Notes: generated by a model not told the origin, from the letters alone. A DNA stretch of 11,626 bases from Bacillota bacterium (GCA_023398855.1 JAEWRS010000119.1:1-11626); one strand, 5' to 3'; positions 1 through 7,957 are shown, counted from the stretch's first letter. Program-made: numbers and translations.

Positions 1-1342
1 CAGTAGTTCCAATGGGGCAGTGGTCATAAACCCACTTGGCATCACCGGAAAGAAGGCGAACGCATCCGGCAGATTGGGCGATGCTCATATAATTATATGT
101 CGTGGGATCCAATGTCATGTTGTTGGGACTGCTGTACAAAATGGAGTGGATCAGGAAGCCCTTCCAGATACGGGTTGCATACTGGGTAAAGATTCCGTGA
201 TTCATATCTCTCCAGCGGTACTTTTCCGGAGTCTGAAATGTTCCAAGAGGAGTGTCCGGTCCTGTAGAGGTTAAAAAGGATTTTAGCGGAATAATAAAGC
301 CATTGTTTCCATCTTTGACAAAAATGGTCATACAGTTCATGGTCTTATTAATGCTGATCAGATATGGTCCCTTTGCTCCGATGACCGGTTCCAGGTCAGA
401 GAGCATTCTTCCGGATTCATCAAAATAATACTTATAGCCGTCAATATACTGCCAACCGGTTACAGGATAGGAATCCTGGAAATAATAACGTTGATTGCCA
501 GCCCATGCCCATCCGGTAAAGGAGGTTCCGTCTCCGTTAAAGTAGCGAAGACCTCCGTCGATCTGCCGCATTCCGTCAGCAACTGCGGAAATCATAGGCT
601 TGTCAGTTGCATAGGGGAATTGGGAATTCTTGGCGTAATAGGCCATTCTCAGTCCTGTTATGTAGTGTCCGGTACCCATGGTGCCGGTGGTTGTGCCGTT
701 TTTAGCCCAGTCCATGGTGGTTCCGTCATCCAGCTTTGCAGTATAGTAAAGGTCAAACTGATTATTAACATAGCCGGAAAACCGCATCTGAACTGCTTCT
801 ATATTAATATCGTTGGCATAGTTGGTGGTCTGCTGTCCGTTTATAACCCATGGAGACCAGCCGGTGCTGGCGGTATAAGTACGGTAATGCACATTTCCCA
901 CAATATTGGTAAGAAAGGTGGATAATCCGTGGAACCCCTGTCCGTCATTTGTGATCCAGGCGTCATTAACAAAAGGCTGGGACCAGTTGCTGTCACCAAT
1001 CATAGCTGTGGTCTGTAATCGTGGAAAGTTAGCTTTTAATGCTTCCTGGGCGGCCCTGGCGGCTTCATCCACCACACCGTCTTCCCCGCTGCCTTCCCCT
1101 TCTTTTCCAATGTCTATGCCGGCATTAGCCAAAGCTGTTTCAGCTTCTTCTGTAGCAGATTGTTCCTGTGTCTGGGTATTTGTCTGGCTTTGTGTTTCAG
1201 ACTGGCTTTCGCTCTGACTGATTGGGACTCCATTTTTAAATCCTGGCCCATATGCTTCATCTGCCCATGCCAGGGAAGCCTGTCCTGAAACAAGAGCAGT
1301 CGTCAGGCAGAGTACCGTCAGTCTGCGTGTCAGTTTACGCAT
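1..1342 (-). CDS. Exported L,D-transpeptidase (YkuD) with ChW-like and choline-binding-type wall repeats, 3' end cut by the window
   Basis: The product probably forms 3-3 cross-links in peptidoglycan, or attaches proteins to it, outside the membrane. Reading from ATG 1342 gives 447 codons with no stop before the edge, so the C-terminus is missing. Seen in order: a signal peptide with basic start (MRKLTRR), hydrophobic core and likely cleavage after AWA at residue 27; a Q/S/E-rich linker at about 41-105; two repeats resembling clostridial ChW repeats at about 150-240 (GWSPWVINGQ, then MDWAKNGTTTGTMGTG); aromatic/glycine cell-wall-binding repeats at about 256-315 (TGWAW, YYF, TGWQYIDGYKYYFD); and a YkuD domain from about 326. 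The catalytic motif SAGCVRL places the cysteine at 427, with the conserved His at 399 (FLIHS), normal for the family. An AGGAGG site (1352-1357) lies 9 nt before the start. It is divergent from the flippase gene. The family call is secure; the ChW label is less so. Confidence 0.88.
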   Translation of the reverse strand, partial: MRKLTRRLTVLCLTTALVSGQASLAWADEAYGPGFKNGVPISQSESQSETQSQTNTQTQEQSATEEAETALANAGIDIGKEGEGSGEDGVVDEAARAAQEALKANFPRLQTTAMIGDSNWSQPFVNDAWITNDGQGFHGLSTFLTNIVGNVHYRTYTASTGWSPWVINGQQTTNYANDINIEAVQMRFSGYVNNQFDLYYTAKLDDGTTMDWAKNGTTTGTMGTGHYITGLRMAYYAKNSQFPYATDKPMISAVADGMRQIDGGLRYFNGDGTSFTGWAWAGNQRYYFQDSYPVTGWQYIDGYKYYFDESGRMLSDLEPVIGAKGPYLISINKTMNCMTIFVKDGNNGFIIPLKSFLTSTGPDTPLGTFQTPEKYRWRDMNHGIFTQYATRIWKGFLIHSILYSSPNNMTLDPTTYNYMSIAQSAGCVRLLSGDAKWVYDHCPIGTT

Positions 1343-1375
1343 AAATAAAAACCTCCTGAATTCTTTAAAATAGAA

Positions 1376-1402
1376 AGTATATTCTTTTACACTCTAACAC
1401 AA
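1376..1402 (-). promoter_or_regulatory. Possible promoter of the L,D-transpeptidase gene
   Basis: On the minus strand a TATACT box (1381-1376) lies 15 bp downstream of a TTGTGT box (1402-1397). The -10 box is good (5 of 6 to TATAAT), but the -35 is weak and the spacer is shorter than the ideal 17. It leaves a leader of roughly 25-30 nt before the ATG that contains the AGGAGG site. The placement is inference from sequence match only. Confidence 0.4.
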
Positions 1403-1426
1403 TTAATTCTAAAATGCTATAGACGA

Positions 1427-1455
1427 TTTACAATTATTGGGGAATATAGTACAAT
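1427..1455 (+). promoter_or_regulatory. Sigma-A-type promoter of the polysaccharide-export cluster
   Basis: TTTACA (1427-1432), exactly 17 bp, then TACAAT (1450-1455): each hexamer is 5 of 6 to consensus with ideal spacing. Transcription would begin near 1462. That leaves no leader for the in-frame ATG at 1465, so it supports translation starting at 1498 instead. It lies back to back with the minus-strand promoter of the transpeptidase gene. Confidence 0.7.
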
Positions 1456-1482
1456 AAGGCGGAAATGTTAATTGGTAAAGCA

Positions 1483-1487
1483 AGGAG
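1483..1487 (+). promoter_or_regulatory. Ribosome binding site that decides the first flippase start
   Basis: AGGAG lies 10 nt before ATG 1498. The longer in-frame option at ATG 1465 has no such site and falls almost at the predicted transcript start, so 1498 is preferred. Confidence 0.65.
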
Positions 1488-1497
1488 AAAAGCCAGT

Positions 1498-2940
1498 ATG
1501 TACCAGGAAAATATGAAAAAAATGGTCCTTTCCGGACTGTTCTGGAAAGTGATGGAAAACGGGGGTACGCAGGGAATTCAGTTCCTTGTATCAGTTCTGC
1601 TTGCAAGGATGCTGACACCTGCCGAATCCGGAGATGTTATGCTCATCATGATATTTATCACCATTGGGAATGTGTTTGTGCAAAGCGGTTTTAATACCTC
1701 CCTGATTCAGAAACAGAAGGTGGATGAGGCTGATTATTCTTCTGCATTTTATATCAGCGCGGCCATTGCATTTATCTTATATGTGATTTTGTTTTTTACA
1801 GCCCCTGTTATCGCTTCTTTTTACGGACAACCTGTTTTTGAACCCGTACTGAAGGTGCTTTCAGTGACATTGTTTTTTGGTGCAGTTACCTCCGTTCAGT
1901 CTGCCGTGGTTGCCAGGAATATGGAATTTCGCAAGCTTTGTCTTGCAAGCCTGTTTGCCGCCCTTTGCTCCGGCGTGATCGGAGTTTTTTTAGCTGCCAA
2001 TAAACTGGGGCTTTGGGCACTTGTCATGCAGCAGTTTTTTTACAGTTTTTTCTTGATGGTCATGCTGGCATTTTTGGTGAAATGGAGGCCAAGGCTGCTG
2101 TTTTCTGTTATAAAGGCGAAAGAATTGTTTTCCTATGGCTGGAAAATACTTTGCTCCGGTCTTATTGATACGGTATTTAACAATGTTTATGGCCTTGTGA
2201 TCGGAAAATTATATAATTCCGCCATGATGGGGCAATACTCCAGAGGAAACCAGTTTCCTGCCCTGATTGCGAATAATCTTGGAGCTGCGATCCAGTCAGT
2301 AATGCTGCCTGCTTTTTCAGCCTGCCAGGAGGACCGGGAAAGAGTGAAACGAATGGTGCGGAGATCTATTGTCACCAGTTCTTATGTGGTATTTCCCATG
2401 ATGGCTGGTTTGATCGCTGTTGCAGAGCCTATGGTAACCCTGCTTTTAACGGACCGGTATCTGCCCTGCGTTCCCATTCTTCGGATGCTGTGTGTTGCCT
2501 ATGCCACCTGGCCCCTTCATGTTGCAAATTTACAGGCAATCAATGCACTGGGGAAAAGTGAGATATTTCTGAAGCTGGAAATAATAAAAAAGGCTGTGAG
2601 CATGATAGCGCTTCTGGTCAGTATTCCCTTTGGAATCTATACCATGGTGGCCTTAAAAGCAGTAACTGATTTCATCTGTACCTTTATTAATGCTTATCCC
2701 AATAAAAAGCTTTTGAACTACAGCTTTTTAGAGCAGTGGAAGGATGTGCTGCCTTCTCTTCTATTATCGGCAGTCATGTGTTTATGTTCTTATGGGATAC
2801 AGTATGTAATAGAAGGAACTCTATTGACTCTCATTGTCCAGATCCTTGTGGGAGCTGCTGTCTATGCAGGACTTTCCTGGCTGTTCCGGCTTGAAGCCTT
2901 CTTATACTTGTGCCGTGTGTCAGGAATCATGAAGCAGTAG
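1498..2940 (+). CDS. Polysaccharide flippase (Wzx/TuaB-like, MOP superfamily)
   Basis: A 480-residue integral membrane protein expected to move lipid-linked oligosaccharide or a teichuronic-acid-like repeat unit across the cytoplasmic membrane. The N-terminal part (WKVMENGGTQGIQFLVSVLL, then ARMLTPAESG) matches the pattern of the COG2244 lipopolysaccharide-biosynthesis/WzxC group, where an LxPxxxG turn follows helix 1. Hydrophobic stretches recur through the whole length, consistent with 12-14 helices, and the length is normal for the family. ATG 1498 is chosen over ATG 1465 because of an AGGAG site and the promoter position. It is first in the cluster, and a second flippase-like gene follows after 109 bp. 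The transported sugar cannot be read from the sequence. Confidence 0.85.
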   Translation: MYQENMKKMVLSGLFWKVMENGGTQGIQFLVSVLLARMLTPAESGDVMLIMIFITIGNVFVQSGFNTSLIQKQKVDEADYSSAFYISAAIAFILYVILFFTAPVIASFYGQPVFEPVLKVLSVTLFFGAVTSVQSAVVARNMEFRKLCLASLFAALCSGVIGVFLAANKLGLWALVMQQFFYSFFLMVMLAFLVKWRPRLLFSVIKAKELFSYGWKILCSGLIDTVFNNVYGLVIGKLYNSAMMGQYSRGNQFPALIANNLGAAIQSVMLPAFSACQEDRERVKRMVRRSIVTSSYVVFPMMAGLIAVAEPMVTLLLTDRYLPCVPILRMLCVAYATWPLHVANLQAINALGKSEIFLKLEIIKKAVSMIALLVSIPFGIYTMVALKAVTDFICTFINAYPNKKLLNYSFLEQWKDVLPSLLLSAVMCLCSYGIQYVIEGTLLTLIVQILVGAAVYAGLSWLFRLEAFLYLCRVSGIMKQ

Positions 2941-2955
2941 GCAAGGGGGTTTCAG

Positions 2956-2984
2956 TTTACTTTTCTGGCAGAATATTGTAGAAT
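2956..2984 (+). promoter_or_regulatory. Possible internal promoter before the second flippase gene
   Basis: TTTACT (2956-2961), 17 bp, then TAGAAT (2979-2984) sit in the 109-bp gap between the two flippase genes. The spacing is ideal and the hexamers are moderate. If active, the five genes from 3050 could be expressed apart from the first flippase. A small GGGGA/TCCCC hairpin (2998-3010) lies in the resulting leader. Confidence 0.4.
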
Positions 2985-3049
2985 TAAGGAATATCATGGG
3001 GAGAATCCCCGCAGGTCATGGATGATCAGAGGAATGCAGGGGTAAATAA

Positions 3050-4291
3050 ATGGAACGAAAAAATGTGGCCTGGAATATGATCGGGAGCCTGGTTTATGCA
3101 GGTTCCAGCATGATTTTAACGGCCCTAGTCAATCATATGATCGGTACGGAACAGGGAGGGATCTTTGGCTTTGCTTTCAGTACATTTGGGCAGCAGATGT
3201 TTCTGGTGGCCTATTTTGGCATGAGGCCGTTACAGAGTACGGATACAAGCCAGAGCTATACTTTTTCCGAATACCGTCTGGCCCGCCTGATTACCTGTAT
3301 TTCGGCAGTTCTTTTCGGAATGTGCTACATTCTCTTTAATACCCTGACACCTTCGGCAGGCTATACGGCCCAAAAGGCACTGGTGGTATTTTTCATGGTA
3401 TTGTATAAGGTACTTGATGGATTTGCCGATGTGTATGAATCAGAATTCCAGAGAAATGGACGGCTCTATCTTACGGGACAGGCTATGGCTTTCCGCACCC
3501 TGCTGTCTGTGTGCTGCTTTCTGGGTACCCTTGCTGTTACAAGGGAGCTTTTATTTTCCTGTGTGGTTGCGGTTCTTTCCCAGGGAGCAGGAATCCTGCT
3601 GTTTGATAAAAAGGCGGCTGAGCGCGTACCGGGAATTGTGTTTACCAGGACACCTGGCAGACAATGGAAGCTTTTGCAGGATGGGTTTTTGCTGTTTTTA
3701 TCCGTTTTTTTAGACGGTCTTATTTTTGCCATGGCAAAATATGCAGTGGATGCCCAAATGACTTCTACCGATAATGCGGTGTTTATGGCTATTTTTATGC
3801 CGACTTCGGTCATTAACCTGGCGGCCAATTTTGTAATCCGGCCTTTTTTGACCAGGATGTCATACCAATGGGATGAAAGAAATTTTAGGGAGTTTAAGTC
3901 TGGTTTAAAAAAGCTTTCCGGTATTATTCTTTTTCTTACTATCATTGCTCTTTTAGGAGCCTGGGCAATTGGTGTTCCAGTTCTGGGTGCCATATCCAAT
4001 GTGGAGCTTAAGCCTTACCGGTCAGGCCTTTTATACATCGTGCTGGGAGGCGGGTTTTTTGCCGTCATGAACCTGTTTTATTATGTGCTTGTGATCATGA
4101 AGAAGCAAAAGCGGATTTTTTTCGGTTATGTACCGGTATGTGTCCTTTCTTTCTTTCTTTCCTTCTGGTTTGTAGGAAAGAGCGGGATCAATGGAGGGGC
4201 ATTTTCCTACATGCTGGAAATGCTGCTTCTCATGCTTTGCTTTATGGGACAGGCAGTCCATATCTTAATTAATGAGGAAAGTGGAGGCTGA
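3050..4291 (+). CDS. Second, divergent flippase-like polytopic membrane protein
   Basis: A 413-residue membrane protein, probably another MOP-superfamily polysaccharide exporter, but shorter and less typical than its upstream neighbour. The N-terminus (NVAWNMIGSLVYAGSSMILT) has the amphipathic entry and first helix usual for these transporters. About 10-12 hydrophobic segments can be seen, including GYVPVCVLSFFLSFWFVG near residue 360 and the end LLLMLCFMGQAVHILI. Soluble loops are few. AGGGG lies 6-7 nt before ATG 3050. Its end lies only 10 nt before the preferred start of the next gene, so the two are probably co-translated. It could instead be a related membrane helper rather than a true flippase. 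Confidence 0.7.
   Translation: MERKNVAWNMIGSLVYAGSSMILTALVNHMIGTEQGGIFGFAFSTFGQQMFLVAYFGMRPLQSTDTSQSYTFSEYRLARLITCISAVLFGMCYILFNTLTPSAGYTAQKALVVFFMVLYKVLDGFADVYESEFQRNGRLYLTGQAMAFRTLLSVCCFLGTLAVTRELLFSCVVAVLSQGAGILLFDKKAAERVPGIVFTRTPGRQWKLLQDGFLLFLSVFLDGLIFAMAKYAVDAQMTSTDNAVFMAIFMPTSVINLAANFVIRPFLTRMSYQWDERNFREFKSGLKKLSGIILFLTIIALLGAWAIGVPVLGAISNVELKPYRSGLLYIVLGGGFFAVMNLFYYVLVIMKKQKRIFFGYVPVCVLSFFLSFWFVGKSGINGGAFSYMLEMLLLMLCFMGQAVHILINEESGG
4283..4287 (+). promoter_or_regulatory. Ribosome binding site inside the end of the second flippase gene
   Basis: GGAGG just before the stop of the upstream gene is the only strong site near the GT2 start. Its 14-nt distance to ATG 4302 is longer than usual, so translational coupling with the upstream gene is likely. 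Confidence 0.45.
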
Positions 4292-4301
4292 AGCAAAAGA
4301 A

Positions 4302-5000
4302 ATGATGGATAAGGTACTGGTAGTGATACCTGCATACAATGAAGCGTTAAATATAGAGCGAGTGGTGGGGGAAGTCATTGAAAACTATCCCATGTTTGAC
4401 TACGTGATCATCAATGACGGTTCCACGGATCATACGGCTGATATCTGCAGAAAGCATGGCTGGAAGATCATTGATCTGCCTATGAATTTAGGACTTGCCG
4501 GAGCCTTTCAGGCTGGGCTTAAATACGCCCATCGGCGGGGATACCGGTATGCCATACAGTTTGACGGGGATGGGCAGCACCGGCCGGAATATATACAGCC
4601 CATGAAGGAGAAGATGGATGAGGGTTATGACATTGTGATCGGCTCCAGGTATGTGACGGAGAAAAAGCCTCATTCCATGCGGATGTTTGGCAGCAGGCTC
4701 TTAAGCGGCTCCATCTGGCTGACAACAGGGGTAAAGGTCAGTGATCCCACTTCGGGGATGCGCATGTTCAGCAGAAAGATGATCAAAGAGTTTGCTGACG
4801 GCTTAAATTACGGACCAGAGCCAGATACCATTTCCTACTTAATCAGGCAAGGGGCAAAGGTAGCGGAGATCCCGGTAATCATGGACGTACGCCTTCTGGG
4901 AGAGAGTTATTTGAACCCGCTAAATGCGGCCCGGTACATGGGAAAGATGCTGTTTTCCATATTGCTGGTGCAAAGCTTCCGCATCAGAGACAGAGGATAG
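4302..5000 (+). CDS. GT2 glycosyltransferase, dolichyl/polyprenyl-phosphate sugar synthase-like
   Basis: A 232-residue GT-A enzyme predicted to move a sugar from a nucleotide donor to a polyprenyl phosphate at the inner membrane face. Residues from ATG 4302: nucleotide-binding start VLVVIPAYNE (5-14), IINDGSTD (36-43), metal-binding DGDGQH (88-93), and the DPTSGMR motif (148-154) typical of the DPM/DPG-synthase-like branch. The C-terminus ends soon after a short hydrophobic stretch (MLFSILLVQSF). The two C-terminal membrane helices of CsbB/GtrB-type enzymes are absent. An in-frame ATG at 4272 overlaps the previous gene but has no ribosome site, while GGAGG at 4283-4287 serves ATG 4302, with a rather long 14-nt spacer, or the adjacent ATG 4305. 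The following DUF2304 gene may supply the missing membrane part (inference). Confidence 0.85.
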   Translation: MMDKVLVVIPAYNEALNIERVVGEVIENYPMFDYVIINDGSTDHTADICRKHGWKIIDLPMNLGLAGAFQAGLKYAHRRGYRYAIQFDGDGQHRPEYIQPMKEKMDEGYDIVIGSRYVTEKKPHSMRMFGSRLLSGSIWLTTGVKVSDPTSGMRMFSRKMIKEFADGLNYGPEPDTISYLIRQGAKVAEIPVIMDVRLLGESYLNPLNAARYMGKMLFSILLVQSFRIRDRG

Positions 5001-5017
5001 AGAAGGGAGAACGTAAC

Positions 5018-5389
5018 ATGACAGTTTTGTTTCGCACCGTGCTGATATGTGTTTCTATATTGCTTACATTTTATGTTCTTAGAAGAATACGCCATTCGAA
5101 GATGAAGATAGAGGATTCCATCTTTTGGGTTATGTTTGCCCTGCTTTTGGTGGTGTTCAGCATGTTTCCGCGGCTGGCTGATTTTATTTCCCGGCTGGTG
5201 GGAACTTATTCAACTGCTAATTTTATTTTTGCCTTTATGATTTTCATCCTATTGGTAAAAGTTTTTTTCCAGTCTATCAAAATATCCCAGCTGGAGCGGA
5301 GAATGACGGAGCTGATCCAGATTCTCGCTCTGGACCGGGAAGAGGCCAGGGAAAAGGAGGAAGGACATGGGGAAGCATTTTCTGAATAA
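5018..5389 (+). CDS. Small membrane protein, DUF2304 family
   Basis: A 123-residue protein with three hydrophobic segments, at about 3-21 (LFRTVLICVSILLTFYVL), 33-52 (DSIFWVMFALLLVVFSMF) and 66-87 (TANFIFAFMIFILLVKVFF), then a charged, probably coiled C-terminal tail (QLERRMTELIQILALDREEA). The pattern, including the basic loop before EDSIFW and the LERRMTEL tail, fits DUF2304. Members often sit beside DPM-like GT2 genes, as here; the function is not established. It may anchor or assist the soluble GT2 upstream or help move the lipid-linked sugar (inference). AAGGGAGA lies 7 nt before ATG 5018. The gene starts 17 nt after the GT2 stop, and its end overlaps the next gene by 23 nt, so these three are tightly coupled. 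Confidence 0.8.
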   Translation: MTVLFRTVLICVSILLTFYVLRRIRHSKMKIEDSIFWVMFALLLVVFSMFPRLADFISRLVGTYSTANFIFAFMIFILLVKVFFQSIKISQLERRMTELIQILALDREEAREKEEGHGEAFSE

Positions 5390-6974
5390 GAAGGGATTGT
5401 GGCTTACGGCGGGAACAATTCTTTTGCTCGCCTCTCTTTTTATCAAAACTTATATGGAAACCATAGTGGGAATCCCTTCCCCTGAATTTGAAGTGGTCCG
5501 CCGCTTTTATTGGTGGATCATTGTGTTTGGATGTGGATTTCTTGCGTTACTGGGAGCTGCTTTGTGGATATTTAAGACTCAGCCGTTCTTGTTATATCCC
5601 GGAACGGTTGTGATTCTGGGTCTGTTTTACATGCTGGTTCTGACCCCTTTTTCTGCTCCTGATGAGTCAGCTCACTTTGTCAGCGCCTACCGCCTTTCCA
5701 GCCAGCTTATGGGAAAACAGGCAGTGGCTGGCGATGCCTTTCTTTCCCGTGCGACGGAGGAGGAGAAAGAGAGGATCGGCCGTGGGGCCAATGTTCTGGT
5801 CCGAAGCGGGGATGACGTTCCCGGTCTTTATACCTCTGTCGGGAGGACAACTTACAAGCTTGTGCTGACGCAGCTGTTTTCTCTTGACAACAGCCAGGGA
5901 ATGACGGTCCGTTATGAAATACCGGTGAACACCACACCAGTGGTCTATCTTCCCCAGGCCATTGGGATCAGTCTTGCCAGGCTGCTTCACCTGGGATACA
6001 TCCCTCTGGTATATCTGGGCAGGTTTTGTAATTTGCTGGCTTTTGCAGCCATGGCAGCTTTGTCTGTCAGGATCATGCCCTTTAAAAAAGAACTGCTCAT
6101 GGCTGTATCCTGTCTTCCCATGACACTTCATCTTGCGGCATCCTTTTCCTATGACACAGCGTTTATAGGGCTGTCCATGATGTTTCTGGCATGGTGTTTT
6201 TTTCTGGCCTTTGAAAAAGAACAGGTGACCGTAAGAGATACGGTTATTCTGACACTTTTACTGATCCTTCTGGAACCGGGAAAGATCGTTTATCTTCCGG
6301 TAGCGGGCATTTGTCTGTTTATCCCTGCATCCAAGTTTAAATCCCAAAAGCATTACTGGATTTCAGTCATCAGCGTCATAGGAGCTGTGATTCTGGCTGT
6401 GTTTCTGGTAAACCGTCTGATTCTTTCTGCATGGGCAACCACAACGGAAAGCTATGTGGGCTGGAGCCAGGGGGCAGGGTATACGCTGCAGGATGTGTGG
6501 AAGACGCCTTATTCTATATTCCGGGTCTATTACGAGACACTGGTGACCCAGTTTGATTATTATCTGATAACTATGCTTGGAGGATTTCTGGGCAATTTAG
6601 ACCCGGACCTTACGGTGCCGTCTTTTTGTCTGGCTATTCTTTGGTATGTACTGATTGTCAGTACAATAAAGCGGGAAGGGGAAGAGGCTCTTATGACAGG
6701 TGCACAGAAGCTTTGGATGATACTTTTAGTGTTCTTAAGCGCTTGTCTGGTTCTGGCCTCCATGTTGTTAGGCTGGACCCCCAGGGAGCTTACTTATATA
6801 ACAGGAGTACAGGGAAGGTATTTTATTCCCCTGCTTCCTCTTGCCATGCTGGTTATATTTGATAAACACCTGGTCACAAGCCTGGATTTAAGAAAAAGTG
6901 CCTGGTACCTGGAATGTTTTGTAAGCATCTACGCTCTGATACGCATCTGCTCCACGGCATGTCTGCGTTATTGA
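5367..6974 (+). CDS. DUF2142 polytopic membrane protein, probable GT-C-type glycosyltransferase
   Basis: A 535-residue integral membrane protein with about 10-12 hydrophobic segments. The hallmark SAPDESAHF (96-104) follows the first helices. The acidic D99-E100 pair sits at the start of the first extracytoplasmic loop, where GT-C enzymes carry catalytic acid residues. DUF2142 is widely treated as a distant relative of the PMT/GT-C enzymes that use polyprenyl-phosphate sugars outside the cell; the reaction here is inferred. AGGAGG (5355-5360) lies 6 nt before ATG 5367, inside the end of the DUF2304 gene, giving a 23-nt overlap. The neighbour order suggests that the upstream GT2 makes the lipid-linked donor and this protein transfers the sugar to a surface glycan. 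The length is usual for the family and no frameshift is seen. Confidence 0.8.
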   Translation: MGKHFLNKKGLWLTAGTILLLASLFIKTYMETIVGIPSPEFEVVRRFYWWIIVFGCGFLALLGAALWIFKTQPFLLYPGTVVILGLFYMLVLTPFSAPDESAHFVSAYRLSSQLMGKQAVAGDAFLSRATEEEKERIGRGANVLVRSGDDVPGLYTSVGRTTYKLVLTQLFSLDNSQGMTVRYEIPVNTTPVVYLPQAIGISLARLLHLGYIPLVYLGRFCNLLAFAAMAALSVRIMPFKKELLMAVSCLPMTLHLAASFSYDTAFIGLSMMFLAWCFFLAFEKEQVTVRDTVILTLLLILLEPGKIVYLPVAGICLFIPASKFKSQKHYWISVISVIGAVILAVFLVNRLILSAWATTTESYVGWSQGAGYTLQDVWKTPYSIFRVYYETLVTQFDYYLITMLGGFLGNLDPDLTVPSFCLAILWYVLIVSTIKREGEEALMTGAQKLWMILLVFLSACLVLASMLLGWTPRELTYITGVQGRYFIPLLPLAMLVIFDKHLVTSLDLRKSAWYLECFVSIYALIRICSTACLRY

Positions 6975-6987
6975 ATGATGGAAAGGT

Positions 6988-6992
6988 AGAGG
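6988..6992 (+). promoter_or_regulatory. Ribosome binding site that decides the rhamnosyltransferase start
   Basis: AGAGG lies 8 nt before ATG 7001. The longer in-frame reading from ATG 6914 lies inside the upstream gene and adds 29 residues without family resemblance. Confidence 0.55.
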
Positions 6993-7000
6993 TTATTGCA

Positions 7001-7957
7001 ATGGAGGAAAAAACAAAAAATAAAACGGTTGATGTGGTTATTCCGGTGTATAAGCCGGATGAAACATTAAAACGTCTTTTAAAGCGGCTGGGAGAGCAGT
7101 CTTATCCCATCCGGCGGATCATCATTATGAACACGGAACCATCTTATTGGGCGGAACAGGAATATAGCTGGGTTCCTAACCTGGAAGTACACCAGGTGTT
7201 AAAAAAAGATTTTGACCATGGCGGAACAAGGAATCGGGGAGCCGGTTATTCCCAGGCAGATATTATGGTGTTTATGACGGATGATGCCGTTCCGGCTGAT
7301 AAGAATTTAATTACAGAATTGGTGAAGAGCCTTGACCAGACGGGGGCAGGCGGTGAAAAAGTGGTGATGGCCTATGGAAGACAGCTTCCTAACCCTGACT
7401 GTGCATTGGCGGAGCAGTATACCCGTTCCTTTAACTATCCCCAGGAGAGCCGGATAAAGACCGGCAGGGACTTAAAGGAGCTGGGAATAAAGACTTTTTT
7501 TGTCTCCAACGTCTGCTGTGCTTATGACCGGGCGGAATTTTTAAAGGCAGGGGGATTTATTAAAAGGACGATCTTTAATGAGGACATGATATATGCTGGA
7601 AATGCAGTCAGGCACCGGAAGCAGGCGATTGCCTATGCGGCTGATGCAAAAGTATATCATTCCCATAATTATGGCTGCATTGCCCAGTTTAAGAGGAATT
7701 TCGATCTGGCAGTATCCCAGACCGACCATCCAGAGGTTTTTGAAGGGATCCGTTCGGAAGGTGAGGGGATCCGCCTTGTGAAAAAGACCTGTGTCTGGCT
7801 TATAAAGGAGGGGAAACCTTGGCTTGTGCCAGGGCTGATCGTAAAAAGCGGTTTTAAATACATGGGATATCTTATGGGGAAACGGTATCGCAAATTACCG
7901 GAGGGGCTGATTCTAAGCCTTACCATGAACAGAGAATATTGGAAAAAGGAACGATAA
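7001..7957 (+). CDS. GT2 glycosyltransferase, rhamnosyltransferase-like
   Basis: A 318-residue cytoplasmic or membrane-bound GT-A enzyme, probably adding rhamnose or a related deoxysugar to a lipid-linked glycan. From ATG 7001: DVVIPVYKP (11-19), FDHGGTRN (71-78), which is the signature of the COG1216 rhamnosyltransferase group, the metal-binding variant TDDA (93-96), the acceptor-side FNEDM (192-196), and HSHNY (220-224). The C-terminal part (about 255-300) is weakly hydrophobic and basic and may touch the membrane. The start at 7001 is chosen because of AGAGG and because the motif then falls where family members have it. The gene lies 26 nt after the DUF2142 stop and is last in the cluster; its stop codon overlaps the long hairpin. 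The donor sugar is inferred from the family, and no rhamnose synthesis genes are present here. Confidence 0.85.
   Translation: MEEKTKNKTVDVVIPVYKPDETLKRLLKRLGEQSYPIRRIIIMNTEPSYWAEQEYSWVPNLEVHQVLKKDFDHGGTRNRGAGYSQADIMVFMTDDAVPADKNLITELVKSLDQTGAGGEKVVMAYGRQLPNPDCALAEQYTRSFNYPQESRIKTGRDLKELGIKTFFVSNVCCAYDRAEFLKAGGFIKRTIFNEDMIYAGNAVRHRKQAIAYAADAKVYHSHNYGCIAQFKRNFDLAVSQTDHPEVFEGIRSEGEGIRLVKKTCVWLIKEGKPWLVPGLIVKSGFKYMGYLMGKRYRKLPEGLILSLTMNREYWKKER

Noticed and set aside
491..1217. Two plus-strand open frames (491-925 and 906-1217)
   Set aside because: They are antisense to the L,D-transpeptidase, whose minus-strand reading has clear domains, a signal peptide and an AGGAGG site; the plus-strand products look like nothing known.
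1465..1497. ATG start extending the first flippase by eleven residues
   Set aside because: It would lie at the predicted transcript start with no ribosome site, whereas AGGAG correctly precedes ATG 1498.
2998..3010. Small hairpin GGGGA-GAA-TCCCC between the flippase genes
   Set aside because: The stem is only 5 bp and no U-run follows, so a terminator cannot be supported.
3466..3999. A 177-codon minus-strand open frame
   Set aside because: It lies wholly inside the second flippase-like gene on the other strand, has no ribosome site that stands out, and its translation lacks recognisable motifs.
5667..6131. A 154-codon minus-strand open frame
   Set aside because: It is antisense to the DUF2142 gene, with no family resemblance and no promoter.
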